Source of the DNA: Sinorhizobium numidicum
GTDB lineage: Bacteria > Pseudomonadota > Alphaproteobacteria > Rhizobiales > Rhizobiaceae
Direction of reading: 5' to 3'
Assembly: GCF_029892045.1 (NCBI RefSeq)
Contig: NZ_CP120367.1
Span: 868,001-932,000, forward strand
Length of the DNA stretch: 64,000 bases
Positions 36,588 to 45,610 of the stretch are shown in pieces. Under the pieces are notes generated by a model. The model made no database searches and was not told where the DNA came from. It saw only the letters and a program-made list of their open reading frames with translations. Each line of letters opens with the position of its first letter. Position 1 is the first letter of the stretch. The position numbers and the translations under genes are program-made.

Positions 36588-36672
36588 TGACGTCACCTGA
36601 ATTGAGGACGAATGGGATTTTCGGTCGCGGGCGACCCGGACGATCGGTTCCGGGCCACCTTCTCCGAATGGC

Positions 36673-37998
36673 TTAGAGCTTGCCTTCGTCCTCGAAGATT
36701 TCCTTCCAGTCATTGGCCAGTGCATCCAGGGCTTCCTGTGCAGTGCCCTGGTCGGCCACGACGTAGTCGTGCAGGCGCTTCTGCATGGCCTGCATCAGGA
36801 TGGCATAGGAAGGCTCCTGCCAGAAATCCTGCACCTGGTTCATCGCGACCAGGAAGTCGGCCGCGAAGGGCTGACTGTCCTTGAAGGATGGATCGTTCAG
36901 GACGGAGTTGTGCACGGCGTAGCCGCCGAGCGACCACCATTTCTTCTGGACCTCGGGCTGTGCGAACCATTTGATGTAGGCGAGCGCGCCGTCCATATTG
37001 TCGGTGTTGGCAACGACGGAGATCCCCTGCCCGCCGAGCGTCGAGGCAGCAGTCTTCTGCTTGGGATTGACGAAGAAACCGATCTTGTCGCCGCCGACCT
37101 TCTCGTCCTTGTGGAGACCGGGGAAGAAGGCGAACCAGTTCATCGCCATTGCCACCTGTCCGGATTTGAAGGCATCAAGCCCCTCGCCCATGTAGCTGTC
37201 GGTGTAGCCGGGCGGCTGGCAGCACTTATAGAGCGCCTTGTAGGCCTCGAGGCCGGCGACGGCGTCGGGCGAGTTGACCGCGCCGTCCATGTCGTATTTG
37301 CCCGATGTCTTCTCGTATTTGAAGCCGTAGGGATAGAGCGCCGAGGTCGCGCCCATGGTGATGCCCTCGGAAGCCCGTTCGGTGAAGATCGCGGCGCCGT
37401 AGACCTTCTGACCGTCGACATCGCGACCGGTGAAGAACTCCGCGACCTGCTTTAATTCATCCCAAGTCTGTGGCGCGGCAAGATCGCGGCCGTATTTCTG
37501 CCTGAACTCGGCCTGCAATTCGGGCTTGGCAAACCAGTCCTTACGATAGAACCATCCATTGGCATCGCCCATGGCAGGCAATGCCCAATAGTTCGGCGTG
37601 CCCTTCGGCCAGGTGGAATAGGCGTTTACCGCAGCTTCAGCGAAATCGCTCATCTTGATTCCTTCCTTGTCGAAGAAATCGTTGAGCTTCACGTAATAGC
37701 CGTTTTCGGCAGAACCGCCGATCCACTGGCTGTCGCCGATCAGGAGATCGCAAAGCTTGCCGCCGGAATTGAGCTCGTTGAGAATACGGTCGGCGAAATT
37801 CGGCCAGGGTACGAATTCGAATTTCATCGCGGTGCCGGTTGCGGCGGTGAAATCCTTGGAGAGCTCGACCAGCGCATTCGCCGGATCCCAGGCTGCCCAG
37901 CACAGCGTCAACTCATCGGCCTTCGCTATTTCCGGTAGCGCCGTCGACAGCACGAGTGCCGACGACATGCCCATCAGGGCCTTCGTCATCTTCCGCAT
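36673..37998 (-). CDS. ABC transporter substrate-binding protein (Dha operon importer)
   Basis: This is a 441-residue periplasmic protein with signal peptide MRKMTKALMGMSSALVLSTALPEIAKA cleaved before DELTLCWAAWDPANAL. Further markers are SGGKLCDLLIGDSQW, a KCCQPPGY cysteine pair, and aromatic residues expected around a polyol pocket (NYWALPAMGDANGWFYRKDWF). GGGAGGAA is six bases before the ATG. As first gene of the operon it sits directly behind the inverted repeat at 38095. The ligand is inferred from the kinases to be dihydroxyacetone, glycerol-like or a small ketose/polyol. Confidence 0.9.
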   Translation of the reverse strand: MRKMTKALMGMSSALVLSTALPEIAKADELTLCWAAWDPANALVELSKDFTAATGTAMKFEFVPWPNFADRILNELNSGGKLCDLLIGDSQWIGGSAENGYYVKLNDFFDKEGIKMSDFAEAAVNAYSTWPKGTPNYWALPAMGDANGWFYRKDWFAKPELQAEFRQKYGRDLAAPQTWDELKQVAEFFTGRDVDGQKVYGAAIFTERASEGITMGATSALYPYGFKYEKTSGKYDMDGAVNSPDAVAGLEAYKALYKCCQPPGYTDSYMGEGLDAFKSGQVAMAMNWFAFFPGLHKDEKVGGDKIGFFVNPKQKTAASTLGGQGISVVANTDNMDGALAYIKWFAQPEVQKKWWSLGGYAVHNSVLNDPSFKDSQPFAADFLVAMNQVQDFWQEPSYAILMQAMQKRLHDYVVADQGTAQEALDALANDWKEIFEDEGKL

Positions 37999-38094
37999 GT
38001 ATTCCTCCCAGATACGGAACCGGCCGGAAGCCGATTTCGGAAAATTCTCCCTTCATCGCATGCCCAGCCACGTCACTCCTCGTGTTGAGCAATA

Positions 38095-38122
38095 TGTTTA
38101 GTGATATACTTTTTACTAAACA
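38095..38122. promoter_or_regulatory. Inverted repeat, candidate operator of the Dha/ABC operon
   Basis: TGTTTAGT (38095-38102) and ACTAAACA (38115-38122) are perfect 8-bp arms separated by 12 AT-rich bases, about 100-125 bases before the binding-protein start. The spacer contains TATACT, which could be part of a -10 box. The cognate regulator may be the XRE protein upstream or one encoded elsewhere. Confidence 0.55.
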
Positions 38123-38355
38123 CATCAAGCGCAATTCGTCGCTGCAATGCACCATGAATGCATCAGGACGCAGGTTATTCGGCCAACACACCACCGCGGC
38201 TAGACCGCTGGCGGTTGCCGATCCGTAAAAATGGGCGGTTTTCGCGTGGAGTAATGGGGCGCAGAAGCGCTGCGGCTCTACATGCCGGGATAAGGCAAGC
38301 GCTGTCGAGCCGCGGGCTTAGCGCTAAGAATGTCAGGGAGACGAGCTGTGATTCG

Positions 38356-38380
38356 GGCCGGCTCCTTATGCGAGCCGGCC
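38356..38380 (-). terminator. Stable hairpin downstream of the XRE gene (no T run)
   Basis: GGCCGGCTC (38356-38364) and GAGCCGGCC (38372-38380) form a perfect 9-bp stem with a 7-base loop, 10 bases after the XRE stop codon. A T tract is missing, so termination is likely but not certain. Confidence 0.45.
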
Positions 38381-38389
38381 GGAAGCAAT

Positions 38390-38641
38390 TTACAGTTCAA
38401 CGGTCAGGAAGTCCGAGAGGGGTACTTGCAGAGCGCTTGCGACGCGCTTCAATTTTTCTGGACTGCTGTCCATCCCGCTTTCGATTCCGTTGATTTCAAC
38501 AATGGCGAGGCCGCACGTGACGGCAAGATCCTCGATACTGTAGCCAACGGCTTCTCGAGCGGCCTTGACGCGAGCGGCCACATCATTGCTGACGATGGCT
38601 GCGGCTTGATTATCACCAATATTGGAGGGTGAAATAGACAT
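38390..38641 (-). CDS. XRE-family helix-turn-helix regulator
   Basis: This 83-residue protein is almost entirely a Cro/cI-type domain: VAARVKAAREAVGYSIEDLAVTCGLAIVEINGIESG, then LKRVASALQVPLSDFL. AAGGAGAC lies before the ATG. It is on the same strand as, and upstream of, the dihydroxyacetone/ABC operon, and could bind its operator. The link is positional only. Confidence 0.75.
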   Translation of the reverse strand: MSISPSNIGDNQAAAIVSNDVAARVKAAREAVGYSIEDLAVTCGLAIVEINGIESGMDSSPEKLKRVASALQVPLSDFLTVEL

Positions 38642-39467
38642 AAATGTCTCCTTCTCTTCGCATCAAATTCTTGCGAATCCGCTGTTGAGTGTGGGTGACA
38701 CGCGTCGTAGGACGGCGGTAACGTTTTATGTCATCGTTGTAACATGAACAAGCTGAAATCGTCTTTGCGCCTGTCCGCTTTGGCTGAACGCGAAAACGAT
38801 GCAGTTTCGGCTGCCGCACCCGGCGCCGACGCCCAGTTCGACAGCGCAAAGCAAGCGCTTTTCGCGAACCAGTAACGTTGCAGCCTCTGGCGCGACCGGC
38901 ATGATCCTCGACATTTCTGTCTGTTTCCGGGCGGTGAGCGGCGGCTGGGCTTACTTCGCAAACGTAATGATGCATCACGTCACCGCATTTTACTGGCGGC
39001 ACACTCGAAATCTGTATCCAGCAGGCGCCGTTGCCCATAAACTGTGGGCATGGCTGTTTTTAGTCCGACTGCATTTCAGCACCTGCAGATGTTTAATGGC
39101 ATACTTGTTTTGCATTGGTTGCTGCTGCGAGACGGGGATGTGGCGTCGCAACAGCAGTCCTGGGGGTTACTCCGGATCTCGGCCAAATGGACGTCGAACG
39201 TGGGTTCGACATCATCACGAGATTGCTTGCGCCGTGGAGACGAGCGGGGTCAAAAGATCCTCCAATCCTCTGTTGGTGTTCCGTGCCGCGCAACGGACGG
39301 GGTCACGATGATTTTGGTTTGAATGGGTCCAAACTCACAGGGTGATCGATTCTAATGATTTAGAGCGGGACGTGGGCGGAAAACCGCGCACATTTCCCTC
39401 ATCCCGCCCTAGGCTTGTCGACCGTTCAAACAGGTTTGACGGTTGGAGCTCTGAAAGGGAGAAACTG
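38642..39467. other. 826-base region without a convincing gene
   Basis: It holds the divergent leader of the XRE gene, a possible 43-residue frame on the plus strand at 38744-38875 (MNKLKSSLRLSALAEREND, no clear ribosome site) and the palindromic repeat at 39361-39411. Other open frames overlap on both strands with no ribosome site or codon bias. It may be a decayed region at the edge of the Dha segment. Confidence 0.4.
39361..39411. repeat. Rhizobial palindromic intergenic repeat (AGCGGGA type), copy 2
   Basis: The outer arms TAGAGCGGGA (39361-39370) and TCCCGCCCTA (39402-39411) have one mismatch; inside is a second hairpin, GTGGGCGG/CCGCGCAC, around AAAA. It is related to 4967-5013. It lies about 57 bases before exsE. 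Confidence 0.65.
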
Positions 39468-41291
39468 ATGATGACGAATCAGACCGGCAATAAGGCTGCA
39501 TCCGAGCCGTCAGCCGCGACCCCGGAAGGCAACAGTCTCGCACAGCAGTTCGACATGATGCGGAGCGCCTTTATTTCGTCGCCGGTTCTGAAGACGATCC
39601 TCTGGCTTTCATCCGGCAGTTTCGTCATCATCATCGCAACGGCCATCGGACAGATTGTGCTCAATCGCTGGTACAAGCCTTTTTTCGACGCGATCGAACG
39701 GCGCGATCTGAACACCTTCTTCTATCAACTGCTGCTCTTCGTCGGAATCGCCGGCGGCCTTTTGGTGCTGAACGTCACGCAGCAGTGGCTCAACCAGATG
39801 GTCCGGCTGAAGCTGCGCGAAGGACTGACACTGGACCTCATCGGCGAATGGATGCGGTCGCGCCGCGCCTTTCGGCTCGCCAATGCCGGTGCAATCGGCG
39901 TCAATCCGGACCAGAGGATGCAGGAGGATGCGGGCCACCTCGCCGATCTCACCACCGATCTCGGGTTCGGACTGCTGCAATCGTCGATCCTGCTCGCCTC
40001 CTTCGTCGGCGTACTCTGGTCGCTGTCAGCGGGCTTTGTCTTTCACTTTGGCGACAGATCGCTGGAGATTCCTGGCTATATGGTCTGGGCCGCGATCCTC
40101 TACGCCGGGTCGGCGTCTTATCTGAGCTGGCTGGTCGCGCGTCCCCTCATTGTGTTGAACGGCGAGCGGTACGCCCGCGAGGCCGAATTGCGTTTCTCGC
40201 TGATGCATGTCAACGAGCACATCGACGCCATATCGCTGGCTGGGGGTGAAGCCGGAGAGCGGCGGCGGTTGGAGCTCGATCTCGCGTCGGTGCTCGGCGC
40301 CATGCGCAACATATTTCGCGCACAGGTCAACCTTGCCTGGGTCCAGGACGGCTATGGTTGGGTGACGGTCGTCGCGCCGATCCTGGTTGCCGCGCCCGTC
40401 TATTTCGCCGGCAACATCAGCTTCGGCGGTCTAATGATGGCGGTCGGCGCCTTTAACCAGGTGCACACGTCGCTTCGCTGGTTCATCGCCAACATCAGTG
40501 CCATTGCCGATTGGCGCGCGACGCTTCTGCGCGTCGCTGCCTTCCGCCGCGCACTGATCATGACGGACGCGCTGCACGACAAGGAGAAACGGATCTCATT
40601 CGCCGAGAACGAGGGCGACAGCCTGACCTTCGACAACCTCGAGGTCGCCTCGCCGTCCGGGCGTACGAGGCTCGCCGAGCGCCATATCGAGATCGGCGCC
40701 GGCCAACGTGTCATCATCAGCGGTGATCCCCGCGCGGGAAAGACGCTGCTGTTTCGCGCCCTCGCAGGGCTTTGGCCCTGGGGCGGCGGGCGTGTCGGAA
40801 TGCCGGCGCGCGAGGCCGTCGCTTTCATCCCACGTGCTCCGTATTTCCCTCGAGGGCGGTTGCGCGACGCTCTCGCTTATCCGGAAGCGGCGAGCTTCCG
40901 GGATGGCGACATCGTCGCAGCGCTCTCGAGGGTCGGCCTCGATCAGCTTACGACGTCACTCGACCGCGAAGCCCGTTGGGAGCGGGAGCTCAGCGACGAC
41001 GAGCAGAGGCTGCTTGCCTTTGCGCGGCTTCTCCTGCAACGGCCGCGCTGGGTGATCATCGATGAGGCACTCGAGACCATGGACGGCGAGGCGCTGAAAC
41101 GGGCGCTGTCGATCTTCGAGACGGATCTTCGGGATACCGCAGTCGTCAAGATCGGCCGAACGCCACGGAACGGAAGCCTGTTCTCCCGCGTAATTCACCT
41201 CGTAAAGGATCCCGAGGGGCCTGCGCTGAAGCCAGTTCTGCTCGGAGGAGGCATCGCCGAGAGAGAAGTGGCAGCACGCGGCGCGCCCTGA
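39468..41291 (+). CDS. exsE: ExsE, SbmA/BacA-like membrane domain fused to ABC ATPase
   Basis: This is a 607-residue half-transporter. The N-terminal membrane domain of the ABC_membrane_2/SbmA-BacA type has NRWYKPFFDAIERRDLNTFFYQLLLF, GVNPDQRMQEDAGHLADLT and SWLVARPLIVLNG. The C-terminal ATPase has Walker A SGDPRAGKT (about 418-427) and Walker B WVIIDEALETMD. The signature is degenerate, ELSDDEQR instead of LSGGQ. It resembles YddA and BclA-type proteins linked to peptide or very-long-chain fatty-acid transport. AGGGAG lies six bases before ATG 39468; an earlier ATG lies within the palindrome leader. Confidence 0.82.
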   Translation: MMTNQTGNKAASEPSAATPEGNSLAQQFDMMRSAFISSPVLKTILWLSSGSFVIIIATAIGQIVLNRWYKPFFDAIERRDLNTFFYQLLLFVGIAGGLLVLNVTQQWLNQMVRLKLREGLTLDLIGEWMRSRRAFRLANAGAIGVNPDQRMQEDAGHLADLTTDLGFGLLQSSILLASFVGVLWSLSAGFVFHFGDRSLEIPGYMVWAAILYAGSASYLSWLVARPLIVLNGERYAREAELRFSLMHVNEHIDAISLAGGEAGERRRLELDLASVLGAMRNIFRAQVNLAWVQDGYGWVTVVAPILVAAPVYFAGNISFGGLMMAVGAFNQVHTSLRWFIANISAIADWRATLLRVAAFRRALIMTDALHDKEKRISFAENEGDSLTFDNLEVASPSGRTRLAERHIEIGAGQRVIISGDPRAGKTLLFRALAGLWPWGGGRVGMPAREAVAFIPRAPYFPRGRLRDALAYPEAASFRDGDIVAALSRVGLDQLTTSLDREARWERELSDDEQRLLAFARLLLQRPRWVIIDEALETMDGEALKRALSIFETDLRDTAVVKIGRTPRNGSLFSRVIHLVKDPEGPALKPVLLGGGIAEREVAARGAP

Positions 41292-41326
41292 AACATTTCA
41301 GATCAAGACGCCGTCGCCTGGTAAAG

Positions 41327-42064
41327 CTAGACACCGCGCTTATTGCCCCAGAGCAGGACATGCAACTGCGGCAAAACATGCGCCCCGAACCACTTGTCCT
41401 CGGTGACCCTGCCGACAAGCCAGCGCATGCGGTCCATCAAGCCTTCGATGTCGATCGACGCCTCGTCGTCGTCCGCAGGGGGTGGCGTATGGTTTCCGGG
41501 CTGCAGGTAGACCGGCAATTGCCGGTAGCGCGCTGCGGCCGTTTTGGCATAGGCATAATCCGCCTCGTCGAAGACGACGATCTTCAGCACGGTCCGCGGC
41601 TTATCCCGGGACATCCGCAGGCAGGCGTCGAATGCGTCCCAATCTGTTTCCATTCCGCTCGAAGGCGGCTTTGGGCTCAGTACCAGTACATCGAGGTCGG
41701 CGAACCAATCGCGGGCAACCGACCCTTGGGTCTCGAGCGCAAAACGATAGCCCTCGCCGTGACCGCGCCTGATCAAGTCCCCCAGAGGCTGGATCGCCGG
41801 ATTGCCGCCGGAAAGCGAGACCATGACTGGCTCTTCCCCGGACAGCTTGGCGATCTCCCGCCACACTTCCTCGGTGGACATTGCCCGCCATTCGTCGCGG
41901 TAGCGGCTGTCGACGGCATGCAGACTGTCGCACCAGGAACAGCGAAAATCACAGCCGCCCGTCCTCACGAATACCGTCGGCAGACCGATCAGCACCCCTT
42001 CGCCCTGAATCGTCGGCCCGAAAATCTCGCTGACGCGGATTTCGGCGGATCTTGCCCCAGTCAT
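41327..42064 (-). CDS. queE: 7-carboxy-7-deazaguanine synthase QueE (ExsD)
   Basis: This is a 245-residue radical SAM enzyme. Its cluster motif is the short C-x3-C-x2-C form, Cys38-Cys42-Cys45 in [12 protein letters not shown], preceded by [13 protein letters not shown]. It converts carboxytetrahydropterin from QueD to 7-carboxy-7-deazaguanine on the way to preQ0 and queuosine. ATG 42064 overlaps the queD stop as ATGA. In the S. meliloti exo literature this is exsD. Confidence 0.9.
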   Translation of the reverse strand: MTGARSAEIRVSEIFGPTIQGEGVLIGLPTVFVRTGGCDFRCSWCDSLHAVDSRYRDEWRAMSTEEVWREIAKLSGEEPVMVSLSGGNPAIQPLGDLIRRGHGEGYRFALETQGSVARDWFADLDVLVLSPKPPSSGMETDWDAFDACLRMSRDKPRTVLKIVVFDEADYAYAKTAAARYRQLPVYLQPGNHTPPPADDDEASIDIEGLMDRMRWLVGRVTEDKWFGAHVLPQLHVLLWGNKRGV

Positions 42065-42417
42065 GGCCGATATTCCGCCCAGGTCTTTGCCGTCTCGCTG
42101 ACGCGCACGGCTGTCGTCTCCGGGAGCCGCGCCTTGCACCATATGTAGAAATGTTGTGCCAGACATTCCGCCGTGACCCGGTCATGGCCCAATACGTCGT
42201 TGAGGTGGCGATGATCGAAGGTCTCGTCGATATACTGTTTCAGCGGTGCGAGTTCATGATAGTCGCGTACGAAGCCGTGCTCGTTCAATGCTTCGGCCGA
42301 AAGCTCGACTTCGACGATATAGTTGTGCCCGTGCAGCCGTGCACATTGATGTTCGGGCGGCAGGCTCGTCAGTTGGTGCGAGGCGGAGAAATGGAATTCC
42401 TTGGTGATACGGAACAT
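42061..42417 (-). CDS. queD: 6-carboxytetrahydropterin synthase QueD (ExsC)
   Basis: This is a 118-residue protein of the PTPS/QueD family with zinc ligands His14 (SASHQL), His29 and His31 (RLHGHNY) and catalytic Cys25. It makes 6-carboxy-tetrahydropterin from dihydroneopterin triphosphate. It is in the middle of the queC-queD-queE operon, sharing one base with the queC stop (TAATG) and overlapping queE. Confidence 0.92.
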   Translation of the reverse strand: MFRITKEFHFSASHQLTSLPPEHQCARLHGHNYIVEVELSAEALNEHGFVRDYHELAPLKQYIDETFDHRHLNDVLGHDRVTAECLAQHFYIWCKARLPETTAVRVSETAKTWAEYRP

Positions 42418-43127
42418 TACTTCACCTCCTCGGCGGCGAAGCCACCGGTGGCCGCGATCCAGAAGTCCGGATCGTCATAGTCTGTCGGATCCGCCACACC
42501 CGCCAGATGGAAGGCCTCGCGCCGTTCGACGCAGGTGCCGCAACGCCCGCAATGCCGCGCCCCGCCCTTGTAGCAGGACCAGGTCTCGGCAAAGGGGGTG
42601 TTGTTCTTCGCCCCGTCCTTGACGATGTCGGCCTTGGAGACATTGACGTAGGGCGCGTACAGGGTGACGTCCGCATATCCCTCGAGCGCATGGTTCTGCA
42701 TCGCCTGAAAGGCGCCGATGAAGCCCGGCCGACAGTCGGGATAGATGAAATGGTCGCCGCCATGTACGGCGGTGGCCACTGCATCGGCCTTGCGGGCGGC
42801 GGCGACGCCGAAGGCGATGGCGAGCATGATGGCGTTGCGGTTAGGCACCACCGTCACCCTCATCGATTCTTCCGCATAGTGCCCGTCCGGCACGTCCACT
42901 TCGTCGGTGAGCGCCGAACCGCTTAGATGGCGGCCGATCTCACGGATGTCGATGATCTGGTGAGAGACGCCGAGACGTTCAGCGCAGGCAGCGGCGAAAT
43001 CCAGTTCCTTGCAATGCCTCTGGCCATAATCGAATGACAGCAGGCCGAGAAGCTGATGTTCCGCCGCGACCTTGTGCGCGAGCGAAACGGAATCCAATCC
43101 GCCGGAGCAGATTACGATGGTCTTCAT
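42417..43127 (-). CDS. queC: 7-cyano-7-deazaguanine synthase QueC (ExsB)
   Basis: This is a 236-residue ATP-pyrophosphatase enzyme: PP-loop SGGLDSVS (8-15), and near the C terminus a zinc site CYKGGARHCGRCGTCVERR. It converts carboxydeazaguanine to preQ0 with ATP and ammonia. Its ribosome site AAGGAC is part of the preQ1 riboswitch at 43136-43168, so translation of the operon should fall when preQ1 is abundant. In exo terminology it is exsB. Confidence 0.93.
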   Translation of the reverse strand: MKTIVICSGGLDSVSLAHKVAAEHQLLGLLSFDYGQRHCKELDFAAACAERLGVSHQIIDIREIGRHLSGSALTDEVDVPDGHYAEESMRVTVVPNRNAIMLAIAFGVAAARKADAVATAVHGGDHFIYPDCRPGFIGAFQAMQNHALEGYADVTLYAPYVNVSKADIVKDGAKNNTPFAETWSCYKGGARHCGRCGTCVERREAFHLAGVADPTDYDDPDFWIAATGGFAAEEVK

Positions 43128-43135
43128 GATAGGTG

Positions 43136-43168
43136 TCCTTGTTTTGACCGGGTAGGCTGCGACCGGAG
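43136..43168 (-). ncRNA. preQ1-I riboswitch (type 2) in the queC leader
   Basis: On the minus strand the leader reads CCGGTCGCAGCC-TACCCGG-TCAAAACAAGGA, close to the Thermoanaerobacter type (GGGUCGCAG, CCC, then AAAACAAGG). Stem P1 is CCGG/CCGG at 43163-43166 and 43148-43151. Loop bases CCT can pair with AGG of the A-rich tail, forming the pseudoknot that covers the ribosome site. The tail ends seven to nine bases before the start codon. Position upstream of queCDE is the known genomic context of this class. Confidence 0.85.
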
Positions 43169-43278
43169 TTTTACCTGCGTGCTCTTTAGGCCAAAGAGGA
43201 CGTCTTGTGAATGGGCCGGCCGGTCAAACGGGAATAAAAACCCGCTGCGCGGCCGGCCATTCCTCAATCGCAACCCGG

Positions 43279-45093
43279 TCAACCGTCGTTGAGGACGAGG
43301 CCCTTGGTCAGTTCCAGCGCCTGCCGTTCGAACAGGCTGCGATAGATGCCGCCCTTCAGGCGAATAAGCGTACCATGGTCGCCTTCTTCCACGATGCGGC
43401 CCCGATCGAAGACCAACAGCCGATCGAGCGCCCGCACGGTGGACAGCCGGTGGGCGATCACAAGTGTGGTGCGACCCATCATGAGCCGCTCCATCGCCTG
43501 CTGGATCAGCACCTCCGATTCAGAGTCGAGGCTCGACGTTGCCTCGTCCAGAATGAGGATCGGTGCGTCCGCAAGGAAAGCTCGGGCGATGGCGACACGC
43601 TGGCGTTCGCCCCCCGAAAGCTTGACGCCGCGCTCTCCCACCAGGGTTCCATAGCCTTTCGGCAATGCCGTGATGAAATCATGCGCGCTCGCAAGTCTTG
43701 CAGCTTCCTCGATCTCGCGCTGTGTCGCGCCCGGCCGGCCATAGGCGATGTTTTCCGCAAGCGACCGGTGAAACAGGATCGGCTCCTGCTGCACGATGGC
43801 GATCTGCTGGCGCAGCGACGCCTGCGTCACGCCGACGATATCCTGTCCGTCGATCCGGATCTCGCCCGCCTTCACGTCGTGCAGACGCTGGATCAGCTTG
43901 ACGAAGGTCGTCTTGCCCGAGCCGGAATGCCCGACGAGGCCGACACGTTCGCCGGCACGAATGGTCACCGAGAAACGATCATAAAGCGGTGCGCGGTGCG
44001 CCCCGTAGTGGAAAGTCACGTCGCGGAACTCGATCTGACCGTCGGTGATACGGATCGGCCTGGCATCGGCTCGATCCTCGACGCCGACCGGCTGGCTGTG
44101 GATATGGACGAGTTCCTCCATATCGTTGATCGAGCGCTGCAGATTGCGGATGTGCATGCCTACTTCCCGCAGGTAGCCCTGCAGGATGAAAAAGGACGTG
44201 AGGATGAAAGTGATGGCGCCGGCGCTCGCCTGCCCCCTCGCCCATAGCAGCAAGGCAGAACCGATCACCGCCGCGCGCAACACGAGCAGCATCGCGCCTT
44301 GTACCGTGCCGTTAACCGTACCGCGCGTCCAGGTACGGCGGGTGCGGTGCTCCCATTTGCCGAGAACTTTGGCGAGGCGAGCGTCTTCGCGCTGCTCTGC
44401 GCCAAACCCCTTGACCACGGCGTTGCAGCTCACCGCGTCAGCGAGCGCGCCCCCGAGCTTGGTGTCCCAGCTATTGGCGAGACTTGCCATCGGCGCCACA
44501 TAGCCGAGCGACAAGGTGACGGTCACTGCGATGAAGGCGACGGAGCCAAGCCCGACGATCACGCCCATGATGGGCCAGTGCCAGGCCATTAGTGCGGTCG
44601 ATCCCGCCAGCATGACCACCGAGGGAAACAGGGCGACCAGCAAAGTGTCGTTGAGCAGGTCCAGCGCCCACATGCCTCGGGTCACCTTGCGGACGGTCGA
44701 ACCGGCGAAGCTGTTGGCGTGCCAATCACTGGAAAACCTCTGAATGTGATGGAACGCGGCGGAAGCGATATCGGTCATCATTTTCAGGGTGAGGCTGACA
44801 ATGCCGATGAACGTGATGTGCCGTAGGACGATGGCGCCCAGAGACAGAGCCATCAACATCATAAAAGCCGAAATTGCGGCGTTCCATGCGAGGGTATCGG
44901 TCGCAGCACCTGACACGACCGCGTCGACCAGCTTACCGGAATAGAGCGGCGTCAGCACGTCGGCGAGCGTGGAAAGAAGCACCGCGCCGAGAATGGCCGC
45001 AAGCCGCAGGGGCTGCCTTTTGCAATGGATCCAGGAGAAGCGGAAAACGCGCCGAAACGCGCCGTCGCGCGCAACAAAACGAGTAAACGACAT
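43279..45093 (-). CDS. exsA: ExsA, MsbA-like ABC exporter
   Basis: This is a 604-residue exporter half-molecule. The N-terminal six-helix membrane domain has LSTLADVLTPLYSGKLVDAVV. The ATPase has Walker A GHSGSGKTT, signature LSGGERQR, Walker B ILILDEATSSLDSES and switch VIAHRLSTV; all motifs are intact. The position next to queC and exoB matches exsA of S. meliloti, thought to export an exo-related product or lipid. The cargo is not established. No strong ribosome site was seen at ATG 45093. Confidence 0.88.
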   Translation of the reverse strand: MSFTRFVARDGAFRRVFRFSWIHCKRQPLRLAAILGAVLLSTLADVLTPLYSGKLVDAVVSGAATDTLAWNAAISAFMMLMALSLGAIVLRHITFIGIVSLTLKMMTDIASAAFHHIQRFSSDWHANSFAGSTVRKVTRGMWALDLLNDTLLVALFPSVVMLAGSTALMAWHWPIMGVIVGLGSVAFIAVTVTLSLGYVAPMASLANSWDTKLGGALADAVSCNAVVKGFGAEQREDARLAKVLGKWEHRTRRTWTRGTVNGTVQGAMLLVLRAAVIGSALLLWARGQASAGAITFILTSFFILQGYLREVGMHIRNLQRSINDMEELVHIHSQPVGVEDRADARPIRITDGQIEFRDVTFHYGAHRAPLYDRFSVTIRAGERVGLVGHSGSGKTTFVKLIQRLHDVKAGEIRIDGQDIVGVTQASLRQQIAIVQQEPILFHRSLAENIAYGRPGATQREIEEAARLASAHDFITALPKGYGTLVGERGVKLSGGERQRVAIARAFLADAPILILDEATSSLDSESEVLIQQAMERLMMGRTTLVIAHRLSTVRALDRLLVFDRGRIVEEGDHGTLIRLKGGIYRSLFERQALELTKGLVLNDG

Positions 45094-45610
45094 ATGGCTT
45101 GCCCGGCGACGAGCGCACCGGCCTCAAAATCTGCACAGAAGGGGAATGCCGCCAGACAAAATGAATCAACGCGGCATCAATGAATCAGCGCGGTCTCCAA
45201 GGGAGACGGCGCGACGGTGACAATCTCAATCTGCTATCGAAAGGCGCGGGCGCCCTCGCTCACAGGGTCAGGATCGTGGACCACCGTGGAGGGAGAAGGA
45301 AAAAACTGTCATCATGACCTCCCTGATTCCGATTGCCGGATGACTGCTTATAGTTGAAATCCGAGCAGACGCCAAGCGCCTATAGTGCAGCTGCGCGCCG
45401 GAGAGAAGCGGAATGCTGCATCCTTGCAACAGTTCCGGTTGTCAGAAGCATGACTGACCCGGCGGCAACGAAATAAGCGATCCTTTCAACGAAGCAGTTG
45501 AAAACGCCACCGTTTTGCAGAACTTTCACAATGTGTTGGAAATTTCGCCGCTATTCATGGCCAAGCGTACAGAGTTCTTACCGAAGTTTTAGAGATCCTT
45601 GAGGTTGCCC
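45094..45610. other. 517-base divergent promoter region, exsA / exoB
   Basis: No gene is supported here. The region is purine/pyrimidine mixed with AT-rich patches near exoB (around 45500-45560), suitable for promoters of the divergent exsA and exoB. No clear operator was identified. Confidence 0.4.

Larger units (their letters stand above)
37999..38389. other. Promoter region of the Dha/ABC operon
   Basis: This is 391 bases between the XRE gene and the binding-protein gene, both read leftward. It contains the inverted repeat at 38095-38122, likely controlling the operon, and the hairpin at 38356-38380 downstream of the XRE gene. I see no gene. Confidence 0.5.

Noticed and set aside
38613..39038. 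141-codon minus-strand frame upstream of the XRE gene
   Set aside because: It overlaps the XRE start out of frame and lacks a ribosome site; the XRE gene with AAGGAGAC is the real one.
45094..45610. Possible regulatory RNA or small gene upstream of exoB
   Set aside because: Only very short frames and no conserved structure could be recognised; kept as a promoter region.
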